NCBI GenBank assembly: GCA_035762545.1
Contig: DASTOM010000011.1
Location: forward strand, 74,971-138,970
Origin: JANQRA01 sp035762545
GTDB taxonomy: Bacteria; Actinomycetota; Acidimicrobiia; Spongiisociales; ZC4RG35
Length of the DNA stretch: 64,000 bases
Direction of reading: 5' to 3'
In this document: piece after piece, positions 42,736 to 51,534 of the stretch
Position numbering within the stretch: position 1 is the first letter of the stretch
Layout of the letters: each line of letters opens with the position of its first letter
Made by a program: the position numbers and the translations under genes
The notes under the pieces: generated by a model
What the model was told of the DNA's origin: nothing
The model's database searches: none
The model's input: only the letters and a program-made list of their open reading frames with translations

Positions 42736-43767
42736 ATGTTCGGCGGCACGATGCGTGTTCTCGAGGTGTTCGGCGACTCCACAGACATCGGCCGCGGTCA
42801 TGGGTCTGCTTGTCGGGACATGATTCGCAAGTACGCCGACGACCGGATCTCCCTCTCAGCCCAGGAGGACTGGAGCGGGGGAAGGGCAGATCGGGACCTC
42901 ATCCTCTCGTGCGCCGGGGAAACCCTCGAGCATCACGAGCGGTTCTCGGAGAACCTCTACGCCGAGATGCTGGCGATGGCTGAAGCCGCGGGGCTCTCAC
43001 CAGAGGAGGCGGTGGCCGTCGGCGGGTTCACCGACCTGGTCGACCTGGTGCGGACCCGCGTCGGAGTGGCACCCGCCGAGCACAACTGCACCGGGATCAT
43101 CAACCCTAAGACCGGAATCTTCGCCCAGACCTGGGACATGCACGCCTCCGCCGGCGAGTTCGTGATCATGCTGAAGATCGACCCGCTTATGGGGCCGGAT
43201 GCCTTCGTCCAGACCACCACCGGTTGTCTCGGGCAGATGGGGATGAACGAGGCCGGGATCACCGTGGGGATCAACAATCTCACCGCCTACGGCAAACCCG
43301 GTGTCACTTGGCCGTTCGTCGTCCGAAGGGTCCTCGAGCAGACAGCGCTCGACGACGCGATCAAGGTGGTGCTCGACGCCGATCTCGCAGGAGGCCACAA
43401 CTTCTTCGTGATGGGGCCCGATGGTGAGGGGGCGACCATCGAGGCAATGCCCAACACCAAGCGGCTGACCCGGACCAATGGCGTCCCTCTGGTCCACGCC
43501 AACAACTGCCTGTTCCCCGAGACGAAGGCAGAGGAGGCGAAGCGTCTTCAGGACTGGGTGCTCAACAGCGATCAACGTCTTCAGATCGGGGAGCAGAGCG
43601 CCGACGATCTCGATGCCTTCTTCGCCAATCCCTCGATCTCTCGTCGGGTCGAGAACCTCCATGAGGTCGCCACTTGTGGTGCGATCGTGGTCGAGCCCGC
43701 AACGAGGACGATGCGGGCCGTGTGGGGTGTGCCAGGGGATCACCCGTGGGAAACGTTCCGCCTCTGA
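42736..43767 (+). CDS. C45-family autoproteolytic acyltransferase/hydrolase
   Basis: 343 residues from ATG 42736 (42712 and 42751 are alternatives in frame). Ntn-type fold related to isopenicillin-N acyltransferase; the likely nucleophile exposed by self-cleavage is Cys118 in EHNCTGII. Other landmarks are the N-terminal DIGRGHGSACR and the WDMHASAGEFVI strand. It hydrolyses or exchanges an acyl amide; the substrate is unknown. The next gene overlaps it by 22 nt, so the acetyltransferase and DUF4126 gene are co-transcribed. Confidence 0.82.
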   Translation: MFGGTMRVLEVFGDSTDIGRGHGSACRDMIRKYADDRISLSAQEDWSGGRADRDLILSCAGETLEHHERFSENLYAEMLAMAEAAGLSPEEAVAVGGFTDLVDLVRTRVGVAPAEHNCTGIINPKTGIFAQTWDMHASAGEFVIMLKIDPLMGPDAFVQTTTGCLGQMGMNEAGITVGINNLTAYGKPGVTWPFVVRRVLEQTALDDAIKVVLDADLAGGHNFFVMGPDGEGATIEAMPNTKRLTRTNGVPLVHANNCLFPETKAEEAKRLQDWVLNSDQRLQIGEQSADDLDAFFANPSISRRVENLHEVATCGAIVVEPATRTMRAVWGVPGDHPWETFRL

Positions 43768-44378
43768 GCCTCGAGATCGTCAACCTCGACGCCTCGCTGG
43801 CCGACGAGTTGGAGAGCATCGAACTGGCCTCGTTCCCGATGGCGGACCCCGATGACCTCCTGTCGGCCGACGACATCCGCGCCTACGCCGAGGTCTTTCC
43901 CGAGGGTTACTTCGTCGCGATGCTCGATGGCCGCCCCGTGGGTCAGGGTGCCGGGATCTATCTCGACTTCGACTTCGATCATCCCCAGCACACCCTGGCT
44001 GAGATCACCGGGACGAATCAGTGCGGTAATCACGACCCGGCTGCGCCCTGGTACTACGGCACCGACATCAGTGTCCATCCCGAGTTTCGGGGGCTGGGAA
44101 TCGGCAAAGCCCTCTACCGGGCTCGCAAGGATCTCGTGGAACGCGATCGGAAACGGGGGATCATCGCCGGTGGGGCGTTACCCGGGTTCTTCGAGCACAA
44201 GTCCACGATGACCGCCGCCGAATACGTGGATCGGGTGGTGGCCGGGGAAATGCACGACCCCACCCTGTCCTTCCAACTGTCCCAGGGATTCGAAGTCAGG
44301 GGAATGCTCGAGAACTACATGGACGACGAAGCCGACGACGGCTGGGCCGCACTGATCGTCTGGGAGGCTTCGAGCTGA
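43746..44378 (+). CDS. GNAT-family N-acetyltransferase
   Basis: 210 residues from GTG 43746 inside the end of the C45 gene. The acetyl-CoA loop is ISVHPEFRGLGIGKALYRARK (about residues 110-130), and the long insertion after it is typical of larger GNATs. The downstream gene starts on the last base of its stop (TGATG), so coupling is tight. Linked to an amide hydrolase, it may modify the released amine; this is only context. Confidence 0.83.
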   Translation: MGNVPPLSLEIVNLDASLADELESIELASFPMADPDDLLSADDIRAYAEVFPEGYFVAMLDGRPVGQGAGIYLDFDFDHPQHTLAEITGTNQCGNHDPAAPWYYGTDISVHPEFRGLGIGKALYRARKDLVERDRKRGIIAGGALPGFFEHKSTMTAAEYVDRVVAGEMHDPTLSFQLSQGFEVRGMLENYMDDEADDGWAALIVWEASS

Positions 44379-44968
44379 TGCTGGAGACGATCAGCCTCAT
44401 CAGTGGTTCGGGTTGGGCGTCGGGAATCAACCTCTACCTGGTCACGCTCATGCTCGGGATCGCAGGCCGGGCCGGCTGGACCGAAATCCCTGAGGTACTG
44501 CAACGGACCGACGTGATGGTGGTGGCCGGGATTCTCTTCGTGGTCGAGTTCTTCGCCGACAAGGTGCCATTCCTCGACAGCTTCTGGGACTCGGTGCACA
44601 CCTTCATAAGACCGATCGGCGCTGCCGCCATCGGTGCGGTCATCGCCGGTCAGTCCGACAGCATCGGTGCCGCGATGGGTGCCATCGTCGCCGGTCTGCT
44701 GGCCTTGGACGCCCACGCCGCCAAGGCGAGCACGAGGGTCGTGGTCAACGCCTCACCGGAACCGGTGAGTAATTCAGTGGTCTCCCTCGCCGAGGACACG
44801 GGAGTGGCCCTCCTCGTGACTCTGGCGGTCACCTACCCGGTGGTCACCATCATCGTGGTGATCGTGTTGGTCATCGCGGCAACGGCCCTGACCATCTGGT
44901 TGTGGAAGTTCGTCCGCAAGGCATGGGTGAAGGTCCGAGCCAGGACCAATGATCACAACCCGGGGTAG
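44378..44968 (+). CDS. DUF4126 family membrane protein
   Basis: 196 residues. The SGWASGINLYLVTLMLGIAGR opening and FFADKVPFLDSFWDSVHTFIRPIGAA segment are diagnostic of DUF4126. There are several hydrophobic helices and a basic C-terminus. No function is known. Two short hairpins and a repeat-like element follow before the convergent agmatinase. Confidence 0.83.
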   Translation: MLETISLISGSGWASGINLYLVTLMLGIAGRAGWTEIPEVLQRTDVMVVAGILFVVEFFADKVPFLDSFWDSVHTFIRPIGAAAIGAVIAGQSDSIGAAMGAIVAGLLALDAHAAKASTRVVVNASPEPVSNSVVSLAEDTGVALLVTLAVTYPVVTIIVVIVLVIAATALTIWLWKFVRKAWVKVRARTNDHNPG

Positions 44969-44971
44969 CTG

Positions 44972-45065
44972 CCTGACCTGCGGTCAGGTTGGAGTTTCTG
45001 AAGAACCTCCCTGGGTGTCGAATTTCATCGACACCCGCCCATTTATGGGTGATAACCACTCAGCT
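44972..45065. repeat. Hairpin cluster and diverged intergenic repeat, copy E
   Basis: CCTGACC/GGTCAGG (44972-44988) and GGGTGTCGA/TCGACACCC (45012-45035) form strong stems. The next part, GCCCATTTATGGGTGA then CTCAG, matches the second half of the repeat seen at 55335-55384 with few differences. It separates the convergent DUF4126 and agmatinase genes and probably ends both transcripts. Confidence 0.5.
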
Positions 45066-46064
45066 TCCGGTTTTTCGCTCCGTCATCCCATTCAGGACCT
45101 CGAGCACCACCCGATTGGCGAGGTATGCGGTCTGCTCTCCGGGCCCGTCGTAAGGCGGTGAAACCTCGACGACGTCGGCGCCGAGCACCTTCAGGTCTTT
45201 CGCCAGTCGCCGCACCGTGTCCAGGATCTCCCTCGAGTTGAGTCCACCCGGCTCGGGGGTTCCGGTGCCCGGAGCCAGACCCGGGTCGACGACGTCGATG
45301 TCCACCGATATGAACACCCCCTTGGCCCCTCCGGCCAGGGAATAGGCCACTGCTTCGTCGACGACATCGTCCAAGCCGCGATCGACGATCTCGTTCATGA
45401 GAAACGATCGCATCTTGTGCTCTGCCATCCACCGCATGACCTCCGGCTCCGGCCAGTAGCCGCGAAGACCGATCTGGACGAAGCGGTGCCCGGGGACGGC
45501 GCCCGATTCGATGAGCCGGCGCATTGGTGTGCCATGGCCGATGAGACTTCCGTTCTGGGTGAAACCGGTGTCGGCATGGGCGTCGAAGTGGATGAGCGCG
45601 ATCTCACCGAAGCCGTGGGCACGGGCCACTCCGAGAGCGTTGGGCCAGGTGATCGTGTGGTCGCCACCGAGGACGATCGGCACCTTCCCCGCTTTGGCGA
45701 TGTCACCGACCACGTCGGCGATCCGGTCGATCGAGCCTTCGAGCTGCCCGGGTTGGACGTAGACGTCGCCGACATCGACCACCCCGAGAACTTCGAAGGG
45801 GTCGAGACCCGTGGGCAGGTGTGGGCGATAGCCGTCCATGGCCCCATAGTCGGCGTTCCGGATCGCTGCCGGCCCGAATCGCGCCCCCGGCCGGTAGGTG
45901 GTGCCCCAGTCGAATGGAGCGCCAACGATGACGACATCGCCGTCACCCAGGTCGTCCATCTTCACTGCGGGACAGCCGAGGAAGGAGTTACGGGAGGCGA
46001 AGGAGATGTACTCGGCCGACGCGAACGGGATCTCGGCTTTGCGGTCGTCGTAGGGCGTATACAA
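45060..46064 (-). CDS. speB: Agmatinase / ureohydrolase
   Basis: 334-residue arginase-fold enzyme that splits agmatine into putrescine and urea. Binuclear manganese ligands lie in GGDHTIT, HFDAHADT and SVDIDVVDPG. The N-terminal VGAPFDWGTTYRPGARFGPAAIR is typical of agmatinases. The start is the TTG at 46064; no better in-frame ATG lies before residue 37. Guanidinobutyrase or guanidinopropionase activity cannot be excluded. The polyamine genes nearby support agmatine or a relative. Confidence 0.87.
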   Translation of the reverse strand: MYTPYDDRKAEIPFASAEYISFASRNSFLGCPAVKMDDLGDGDVVIVGAPFDWGTTYRPGARFGPAAIRNADYGAMDGYRPHLPTGLDPFEVLGVVDVGDVYVQPGQLEGSIDRIADVVGDIAKAGKVPIVLGGDHTITWPNALGVARAHGFGEIALIHFDAHADTGFTQNGSLIGHGTPMRRLIESGAVPGHRFVQIGLRGYWPEPEVMRWMAEHKMRSFLMNEIVDRGLDDVVDEAVAYSLAGGAKGVFISVDIDVVDPGLAPGTGTPEPGGLNSREILDTVRRLAKDLKVLGADVVEVSPPYDGPGEQTAYLANRVVLEVLNGMTERKTGS

Positions 46065-46086
46065 GTCGTGGTTACGCTAACTGGAG

Positions 46087-47382
46087 TTGACGACCACCGA
46101 AGGCACGACCCCCGACCAGGTTCAGCGCACCTACCTGACACTGATCCTCCTCCAGACTCTCGCCGCATCACTCATCTGGGGGGTCAACACCCTGTTCCTG
46201 CTCGATGCGGGCCTCAGCATCACGGAGGCGTTCGTCGCCAATGCGGCTTTCACCGCCGGGATGATGATCTTCGAGGTGCCAACCGGAGTGGTGGCCGACG
46301 CCTGGGGTCGGCGCACGTCGTTCATCCTGGGCGCGGCGACGCTGCTGGTCGCCACACTCGCCTATCTCGCGCTGTGGTACGTCGAGGCGGGGATCTGGTG
46401 GTGGGTCCTGTCCTCGGCGTTCATCGGACTCGGTTTCACCTTCTTCTCGGGCGCCACCGAGGCATGGCTGGTCGATGCCCTGACCGCCACCGGTTACACA
46501 GGTGCTGTCGAGGAGGTATTTGGAAAGGGTCAGACGGCAGTTGGCTTCGCCACGTTGGTCGGGACCATCGGAGGTGGGTTCCTGGCCCAGATCAGCCTTG
46601 GGGTTCCCTACATCGCCAGGTCCCTGCTCTTGGTGGCGGTGATCGTGGCGGCCTGGTTGTGGATGCATGACATCGGCTACACGCCGGTACGGGGGGCATC
46701 GGTCCGCGAGGAAGTGTCGGGGATCCTGCGTGCATCGGTCCAGCACGGCTGGCGCAACCGTCCGGTTCGTCTGTTCATGCTCGCCGCACCGTTCTCGACA
46801 GGGGTCGGTATCTGGATCTTCTACGCCTTCCAGCCCTATCTGCTCGAACTGTTCGGCGATCCCAACGCGGTGTTTCTGTCGGGGATCGCCGCGGCGATCT
46901 TCGCGGTGGCCCAGATGATCGGTGGTGCGTCGGTCAACTGGGCACGTCGCCGTTTCGACAGTCGGACGGGCGTCATGCTGGCCCAGATCGTCCTCTCGGG
47001 CGCACTCGTCGTCGGGGTCGGCGCTGCGGAGCTACTCGAGATCCCGATTGGGTTCTGGGTGGCGACGTCGCTTCTGGTCATCGTCGCCCTGGCCGGCGCC
47101 ATCTCGGCCCCGATGCAACAGGCGTATATGAACGATGTGATCCCCTCCGCCCAGCGGGCGACGGTTCTGTCGTTCTCGTCGCTGATGGGGAGCGCCGGTG
47201 GCGTTGTGATCCAGCCCGCGCTGGGCAAGGTGGCAGACGTGTACTCCCTGGGACTGGGCTACGCAGTTGGAGGTGTGCTCTACCTCCTGCAACTCCCGTT
47301 CATTTGGGCGGCGCGTCGGCTCAGGTTGCCGGCGGACGAGGTGATGAAGCCTGTTCCGCGTCACGGTGTCGATCTGGCATGA
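46087..47382 (+). CDS. MFS transporter
   Basis: 431 residues with about twelve hydrophobic helices; the loop between helices 2 and 3 reads GVVADAWGRRTSF, the MFS signature type. The TTG start at 46087 has no room for a ribosome site, while TACGCT-like bases lie just before, so a leaderless transcript is possible. A slightly later start would remove a few residues only. Substrate unknown. It is divergent from the agmatinase with 22 nt between starts. Confidence 0.83.
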   Translation: MTTTEGTTPDQVQRTYLTLILLQTLAASLIWGVNTLFLLDAGLSITEAFVANAAFTAGMMIFEVPTGVVADAWGRRTSFILGAATLLVATLAYLALWYVEAGIWWWVLSSAFIGLGFTFFSGATEAWLVDALTATGYTGAVEEVFGKGQTAVGFATLVGTIGGGFLAQISLGVPYIARSLLLVAVIVAAWLWMHDIGYTPVRGASVREEVSGILRASVQHGWRNRPVRLFMLAAPFSTGVGIWIFYAFQPYLLELFGDPNAVFLSGIAAAIFAVAQMIGGASVNWARRRFDSRTGVMLAQIVLSGALVVGVGAAELLEIPIGFWVATSLLVIVALAGAISAPMQQAYMNDVIPSAQRATVLSFSSLMGSAGGVVIQPALGKVADVYSLGLGYAVGGVLYLLQLPFIWAARRLRLPADEVMKPVPRHGVDLA

Positions 47383-47391
47383 TGAGGCCCG

Positions 47392-47622
47392 ATGTCTGAG
47401 CACTCCGCAGAAGCAGACGAGGCCCGCGACGCCCGGATGGGGAAGGCGATCGTGAAGTGCCTTGCGATCGGTTTCCCGACGGCCCTCATCGGACTGACCC
47501 TCGCGGTGTGGCTCATCACCGACCTCGACCTGGCCGACTCATTCGCCACGGCCCTCCTCCCCGGCATCCTCCTTGGCGGCTTCGCCGGCGGCTTCGCCGG
47601 CGTCGCCATGACCATGGACTGA
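47392..47622 (+). CDS. Small membrane protein, hypothetical
   Basis: 76 residues, ten nt after the MFS gene. A charged N-terminus is followed by two hydrophobic helices (about 24-42 and 52-73), the second Gly-rich (GILLGGFAGGFAGVAMTM). It may be a small partner of the transporter or an unrelated membrane peptide. No family recognised. Confidence 0.6.
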   Translation: MSEHSAEADEARDARMGKAIVKCLAIGFPTALIGLTLAVWLITDLDLADSFATALLPGILLGGFAGGFAGVAMTMD

Positions 47623-47634
47623 CTCGTTCCTAAT

Positions 47635-47664
47635 GCTGTGGGGGCGGTATTCCGGCCCTACAGC
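47635..47664. terminator. Bidirectional hairpin before the heliorhodopsin gene end
   Basis: GCTGTGGGG pairs with CCCTACAGC through one G-T wobble, and CGG/CCG extends the stem over loop TATT past a bulged base. It lies between the convergent small membrane gene and the heliorhodopsin gene. Confidence 0.6.
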
Positions 47665-47684
47665 GTTTGGAAAAGGGTTTGCGG

Positions 47685-48455
47685 TCAGCCGGCCAGCGTT
47701 CCGGCGAAGACCTGCCAGGCGAGGGCTGACTTCGCAACCAGGCTCAGCAGCACATAGGTCGACTCTCCGAATCGATAGTTGGCCCATCGTCCGACCTTCC
47801 GATACTGGAGAACCATCACGATTGCGAAGATGTTGAAGAACACGAAAAGCGAGAAGAAGATCCCGTAGACGAAACCGGGGGGAGACGCCTCGACGCCGGG
47901 GGAGACCAGATAGATCCCGATCGCCACCCACGGGATGGCCCCGGCCAGGCAGCCGAACCAGAACGGCAGCCAACTCTTGACCTCACCAGGGTCTTCGTAC
48001 TTCTCCTGGAGCAACCCGAACAGGATCATCGAGGCGTTGACCCCTGCCAGGGCTAGGAGTGCGGCGATGTCGGCGATACCGGTGAGCATCGCGATCAGAA
48101 CGATCATCAGCGAAGAGGAGAACGAGTATTCGATCCAGCGGGCGTAGTTGCGGCCCCGGTCGAGGTTGCGCTCGTACCAGGGGTAGACCCCCGGCGACGA
48201 GATGATGAAATGCGCAGCCGCAGACATGAAGAGGAAGACCGCCACACCCCACGCGACGCTCACCTGAAAGAGCTCCTGTGGCACTGGTGGCTCGGCACCG
48301 GGTGGTCCCTCCATGAAGGTGGCGACCACCGGCAGGGTGAAGGCATTGGCCAGTACCAGGACGAGCACCCCCTGGGCGAGGTGGAGCAGGCCCATCCCCA
48401 CGTTGTAGCCCCGAAGGCGCGAGCGACTCGTCTCAACCGTTTCTGTCATGGCCAT
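47685..48455 (-). CDS. Heliorhodopsin
   Basis: 256 residues from ATG 48455, with GGAGGTGG before it; the frame to 48626 has no rhodopsin-like sequence. Seven hydrophobic helices. Retinal-binding Lys242 lies in the hallmark SLVAKSALAWQVF, the Schiff-base counterion is Glu109 in RWIEYSFSSSLM, and the cavity histidines His25 and His82 (LLHLAQ, AHFIISS) are kept. The segments GVNASMILFG and LPFWFGCLAG closely follow the actinobacterial protein 48C12. Heliorhodopsins bind retinal, have inverted topology and slow photocycles; their role is unsettled. No carotenoid cleavage gene is nearby. Confidence 0.96.
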   Translation of the reverse strand: MAMTETVETSRSRLRGYNVGMGLLHLAQGVLVLVLANAFTLPVVATFMEGPPGAEPPVPQELFQVSVAWGVAVFLFMSAAAHFIISSPGVYPWYERNLDRGRNYARWIEYSFSSSLMIVLIAMLTGIADIAALLALAGVNASMILFGLLQEKYEDPGEVKSWLPFWFGCLAGAIPWVAIGIYLVSPGVEASPPGFVYGIFFSLFVFFNIFAIVMVLQYRKVGRWANYRFGESTYVLLSLVAKSALAWQVFAGTLAG

Positions 48456-48539
48456 TGTTCGGTACCACCTCCACCCCCGGGGTGACATCGCAACCAACGC
48501 TAGATGATCCGCTCCGCCGGCCAGGCACGAATACCAGTC

Positions 48540-50003
48540 ATGGCCGATCGAATCAGAACCCTGGTCACCGGTGCGACTGGATATGTCGGTGGACGACTCG
48601 TGCCCCGTCTGATCGAGGCGGGCCACGAGGTCGTCTGTCTCGCCCGGGATCCGTCCAAGCTCGAATCGGCAGCGTGGCGTGATCGTGTCACGGTGGTCCA
48701 GGGTGATCTCCTAGATGCCAACACACTTCACGACGCCCTGGAAGACATCGACTACGCCTTCTATCTCGTCCACTCGATGGAAGGCGGCGACTTCGGCGAG
48801 CGCGATCGTCGAGCCGCCAGCAACTTCATCTCGGCGGCCAACAGTCAGAGCCTTCGTCGAATCGTCTATCTGGGCGGCCTGGGCGAAGGCAGGCTGAGCC
48901 CTCACCTGGAGAGTCGTCAGGAGGTGGGCCGGATCCTTGCTTCCGGTGACACCCCGGTGACCGAGTTGCGCGCTGCCGTGATCATCGGCTCGGGGTCCGT
49001 GTCCTTCGAGATGCTGCGCTATCTCACGGAGGTCCTTCCGGTCATGGTGACCCCTCGTTGGGTGCGCACCCAGTGCCAGCCGATCGCAATCCGTGACGTG
49101 CTCGAGGTGCTGGTCGCCGCCCTGGACGACCCTGACGGCGATCACATCAGGGAGATCGGAGGTCCCGATCGACTCAGTTACGAAGAGATGATGAGGATCT
49201 ACGCCGAGGTCGCCGGTCTGCCCCGCCGCGTGATCTTCGCCGTCCCGGTCCTGACTCCTCGCCTGTCGAGTCTCTGGGTCGGGCTCGTGACCCCATTGCC
49301 CACCGGGGTCGCCCGCCCTCTCGTCGAGAGTTTGTCGGTCGAGGTGACAGTCGACGACAACAGCTTTGCCTCCAGGGCGGCGGGGCCCCTGAGCGGCTAT
49401 CGAGAGGCCGTGGCCCGCGCTCTTCAGCACTCGCAAGAGCTCGAAGTGCCGACGAGATGGTCGGGGGTCGCCTACTGGCCCGCCCTTCCCTATCCGAGTG
49501 ATCCGGATTGGTCAGGTGGCACCGAGTACACCGACGTCCAGGAGGTCGAGACGTCCGCCTCAGCCGACGACCTCTGGTGGGCGATCACCCGGATCGGTGG
49601 CAATGTCGGCTACTACACGATGGACTGGGCCTGGAGGGTCCGAGGGATCATCGATGCGGTCGTCGGCGGTGTCGGTCTGCGTCGGGGGCGCCGACATCCA
49701 TCCGAGCTGAGGAAAGGCGAGTCTCTGGACTTCTGGCGGGTGGTCGGGGTCGACCGAGCGGCATCGTTGCAGCTCTACGCCGAGATGAAGTTGCCCGGGG
49801 ACGCCTGGCTGGTGTTCGAGGTGTCACCTGCCGACTCTGGCTCCCGTCTCAGCCAGACCGCCTTGTTTCGTCCCCGAGGGCTCTGGGGGCGGGTCTACTG
49901 GTTTGCGATGTTCCCGTTCCACGTGTTCATCTTCGGTCGCATGGCGCGGGCAATCGCCGATGCCGCCGAGGACCGGGAGTCAGTCACTCTTCGCGCAGGC
50001 TGA
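48540..50003 (+). CDS. NAD(P)-binding SDR-family protein with C-terminal DUF2867
   Basis: 487 residues from ATG 48540. The N-terminal Rossmann domain (about 1-300) has VTGATGYVGGRLV and DYAFYLVHSM, like NmrA-type or atypical epimerases. The C-terminal DUF2867 (about 330-480) includes DWAWRVRGIIDAVVGGVGLRRGR and PRGLWGRVYWFAMFPFHVFIF, probably a lipid- or ligand-binding SRPBCC fold. The pairing is common in Actinobacteria. It is divergent from the heliorhodopsin with an 84-nt shared promoter region, and overlaps the convergent aldehyde dehydrogenase by 20 nt. Confidence 0.85.
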   Translation: MADRIRTLVTGATGYVGGRLVPRLIEAGHEVVCLARDPSKLESAAWRDRVTVVQGDLLDANTLHDALEDIDYAFYLVHSMEGGDFGERDRRAASNFISAANSQSLRRIVYLGGLGEGRLSPHLESRQEVGRILASGDTPVTELRAAVIIGSGSVSFEMLRYLTEVLPVMVTPRWVRTQCQPIAIRDVLEVLVAALDDPDGDHIREIGGPDRLSYEEMMRIYAEVAGLPRRVIFAVPVLTPRLSSLWVGLVTPLPTGVARPLVESLSVEVTVDDNSFASRAAGPLSGYREAVARALQHSQELEVPTRWSGVAYWPALPYPSDPDWSGGTEYTDVQEVETSASADDLWWAITRIGGNVGYYTMDWAWRVRGIIDAVVGGVGLRRGRRHPSELRKGESLDFWRVVGVDRAASLQLYAEMKLPGDAWLVFEVSPADSGSRLSQTALFRPRGLWGRVYWFAMFPFHVFIFGRMARAIADAAEDRESVTLRAG

Positions 50004-51420
50004 ACACGATGGTCTGGAGGTCGGTGAACTCGTGGATTCGCTGGCGGCCCCACCCGGTGTCAGTCCCAGCTGCTCCGCCGAATGGCTGGAACGTCTCCCA
50101 CGTGTCGGTCGAGTCGTTGACGATCACCGTGCCCGACCTGATCCGGTCGGCGTAGTAGAAGGCCTTCGTCAGGTCGTTCGTGAACACCGCAGCCTGGAGA
50201 CCGAGACGGGTCCGGTTTGCGAGGCCGATCGCGTCCTCGTCGTCACGGGCACTGAGGATGGGGAGAACCGGTCCGAATGACTCCTCTTGGGAGACAGCAG
50301 ACTCCTCGGGGACCTGGTCGAGGATCGTGAACTCGTAGTAGAGGTCGGTCGGGAAGCCCGAAGCCCTCTTTCCGCCGACCAGCACCTCGGCGCCGCGCTC
50401 GACGGCATCGGCCATGTGGCGGTCCATCTTCTCGGCGGTCGGTTCGTTGTTGAGCGGCCCCATGTTGGTGTTGTCGTCGAATGGGTCGCCGAGACGAACC
50501 ACGTCGGCCGCCTTGAGCGCGGCCTCGACGAACTCGTCGTGAACGTCGTCGAGGACGATCAGACGCTCGGTGGCGACACAGACCTGCCCGGCGTTGAAGT
50601 AGGCGCCGTACACCGCCGCTTCGGCAGCACGCTCGATGTCGGCGTCGGCGGTCACGATGGTCGGGCCGTTGCCGGACATCTCCATGATCGAGCGCTTCAG
50701 ACCCATCTTGGAGACGATGCGGGCACCGGTCGCCGATGAGCCGGTGAACCCGATGGCGTCGACCCCGTCATGAGTCACCAGGGCCTCGCCGATCGGTCCG
50801 GCACCGGGGATGACCGAGATCGCCCCTTTGGGGACGCCGGCCTCCTCGAACACCTTTGCCATCTCGAGCAGCGCCCAACTCGTGAATTCGGGTGGCTTGA
50901 CGATGATCGAGTTGCCCGTGGCGAGGCCCGGCCCGACGTACTCCATCGGGATCATCACCGGGAAGTTCCACGGCGTGATCGCAACCCAGACACCCACCGG
51001 ACGGTGAACCGTGAACATGCGTCTGGTCCGCTCGGTCGTTGGGATCACCTCACCGGAGAGTCGCTTCACGTCCTCGGCGGCGATCTGGAAGTAATCGCTC
51101 GCCTCGCTGATGTCGTCGATGGCCTCGGCGGTGAAGGGCTTGCCCTGCTCCATGGTGAGGATCCGTGCCACCTCTTCGACCTTCTCCTGCCACAGGTCGT
51201 AGATCCGCAGGCAGAGGTCGGCCCGCTCGAAGGCGGTCCAATGACGCATCTCCTCGGTCGCCTCTCGGCCGGCGGCGACCGCCCGATCGATGTCGGCGTT
51301 CGATGCGATCGGGACGTTGTAGATGTGCTCTCCCGTGACCGGGGAGTTGACCTCGTAGTGGCCTTCGCCGGTGCCTTCGGTCCATTCGCCGGCGATGAAG
51401 AGTTTCAGATCCTGTGCCAT
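49984..51420 (-). CDS. NAD(P)-dependent aldehyde dehydrogenase
   Basis: 478-residue ALDH superfamily enzyme. The cofactor glycine motif is GFTGSSATGARI (about 224-235), the catalytic glutamate is in MEMSGNGP and the nucleophilic cysteine is in NAGQVCVATERL. The closest types by eye are succinate-semialdehyde, aminobutyraldehyde or vanillin dehydrogenases. With the polyamine genes upstream, oxidation of aminobutyraldehyde or succinate semialdehyde is plausible but not shown. Its promoter region is shared with the divergent aminotransferase. Confidence 0.86.
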   Translation of the reverse strand: MAQDLKLFIAGEWTEGTGEGHYEVNSPVTGEHIYNVPIASNADIDRAVAAGREATEEMRHWTAFERADLCLRIYDLWQEKVEEVARILTMEQGKPFTAEAIDDISEASDYFQIAAEDVKRLSGEVIPTTERTRRMFTVHRPVGVWVAITPWNFPVMIPMEYVGPGLATGNSIIVKPPEFTSWALLEMAKVFEEAGVPKGAISVIPGAGPIGEALVTHDGVDAIGFTGSSATGARIVSKMGLKRSIMEMSGNGPTIVTADADIERAAEAAVYGAYFNAGQVCVATERLIVLDDVHDEFVEAALKAADVVRLGDPFDDNTNMGPLNNEPTAEKMDRHMADAVERGAEVLVGGKRASGFPTDLYYEFTILDQVPEESAVSQEESFGPVLPILSARDDEDAIGLANRTRLGLQAAVFTNDLTKAFYYADRIRSGTVIVNDSTDTWETFQPFGGAAGTDTGWGRQRIHEFTDLQTIVFSLREE

Positions 51421-51534
51421 TGCCCGAAATTTAGTCCTCCTCGTCCAGCGGGCCTTGGGCGACGGCGGCGATCCAACCAGCCGAAACCAATCGGATGGGT
51501 CGGTATCCTGTCGACTTGCCCTTCAAGGAGAGAA

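Noticed and set aside
48456..48626. 57-residue N-terminal extension of the heliorhodopsin
   Set aside because: The extension is polar and unlike any rhodopsin, covers the promoter and start of the divergent gene, and GGAGGTGG sits properly before the ATG at 48455.
50770..51534. Long N-terminal extension of the HemL-like aminotransferase
   Set aside because: It lies over the opposite aldehyde dehydrogenase. A good ribosome site and conserved start are at 51535.
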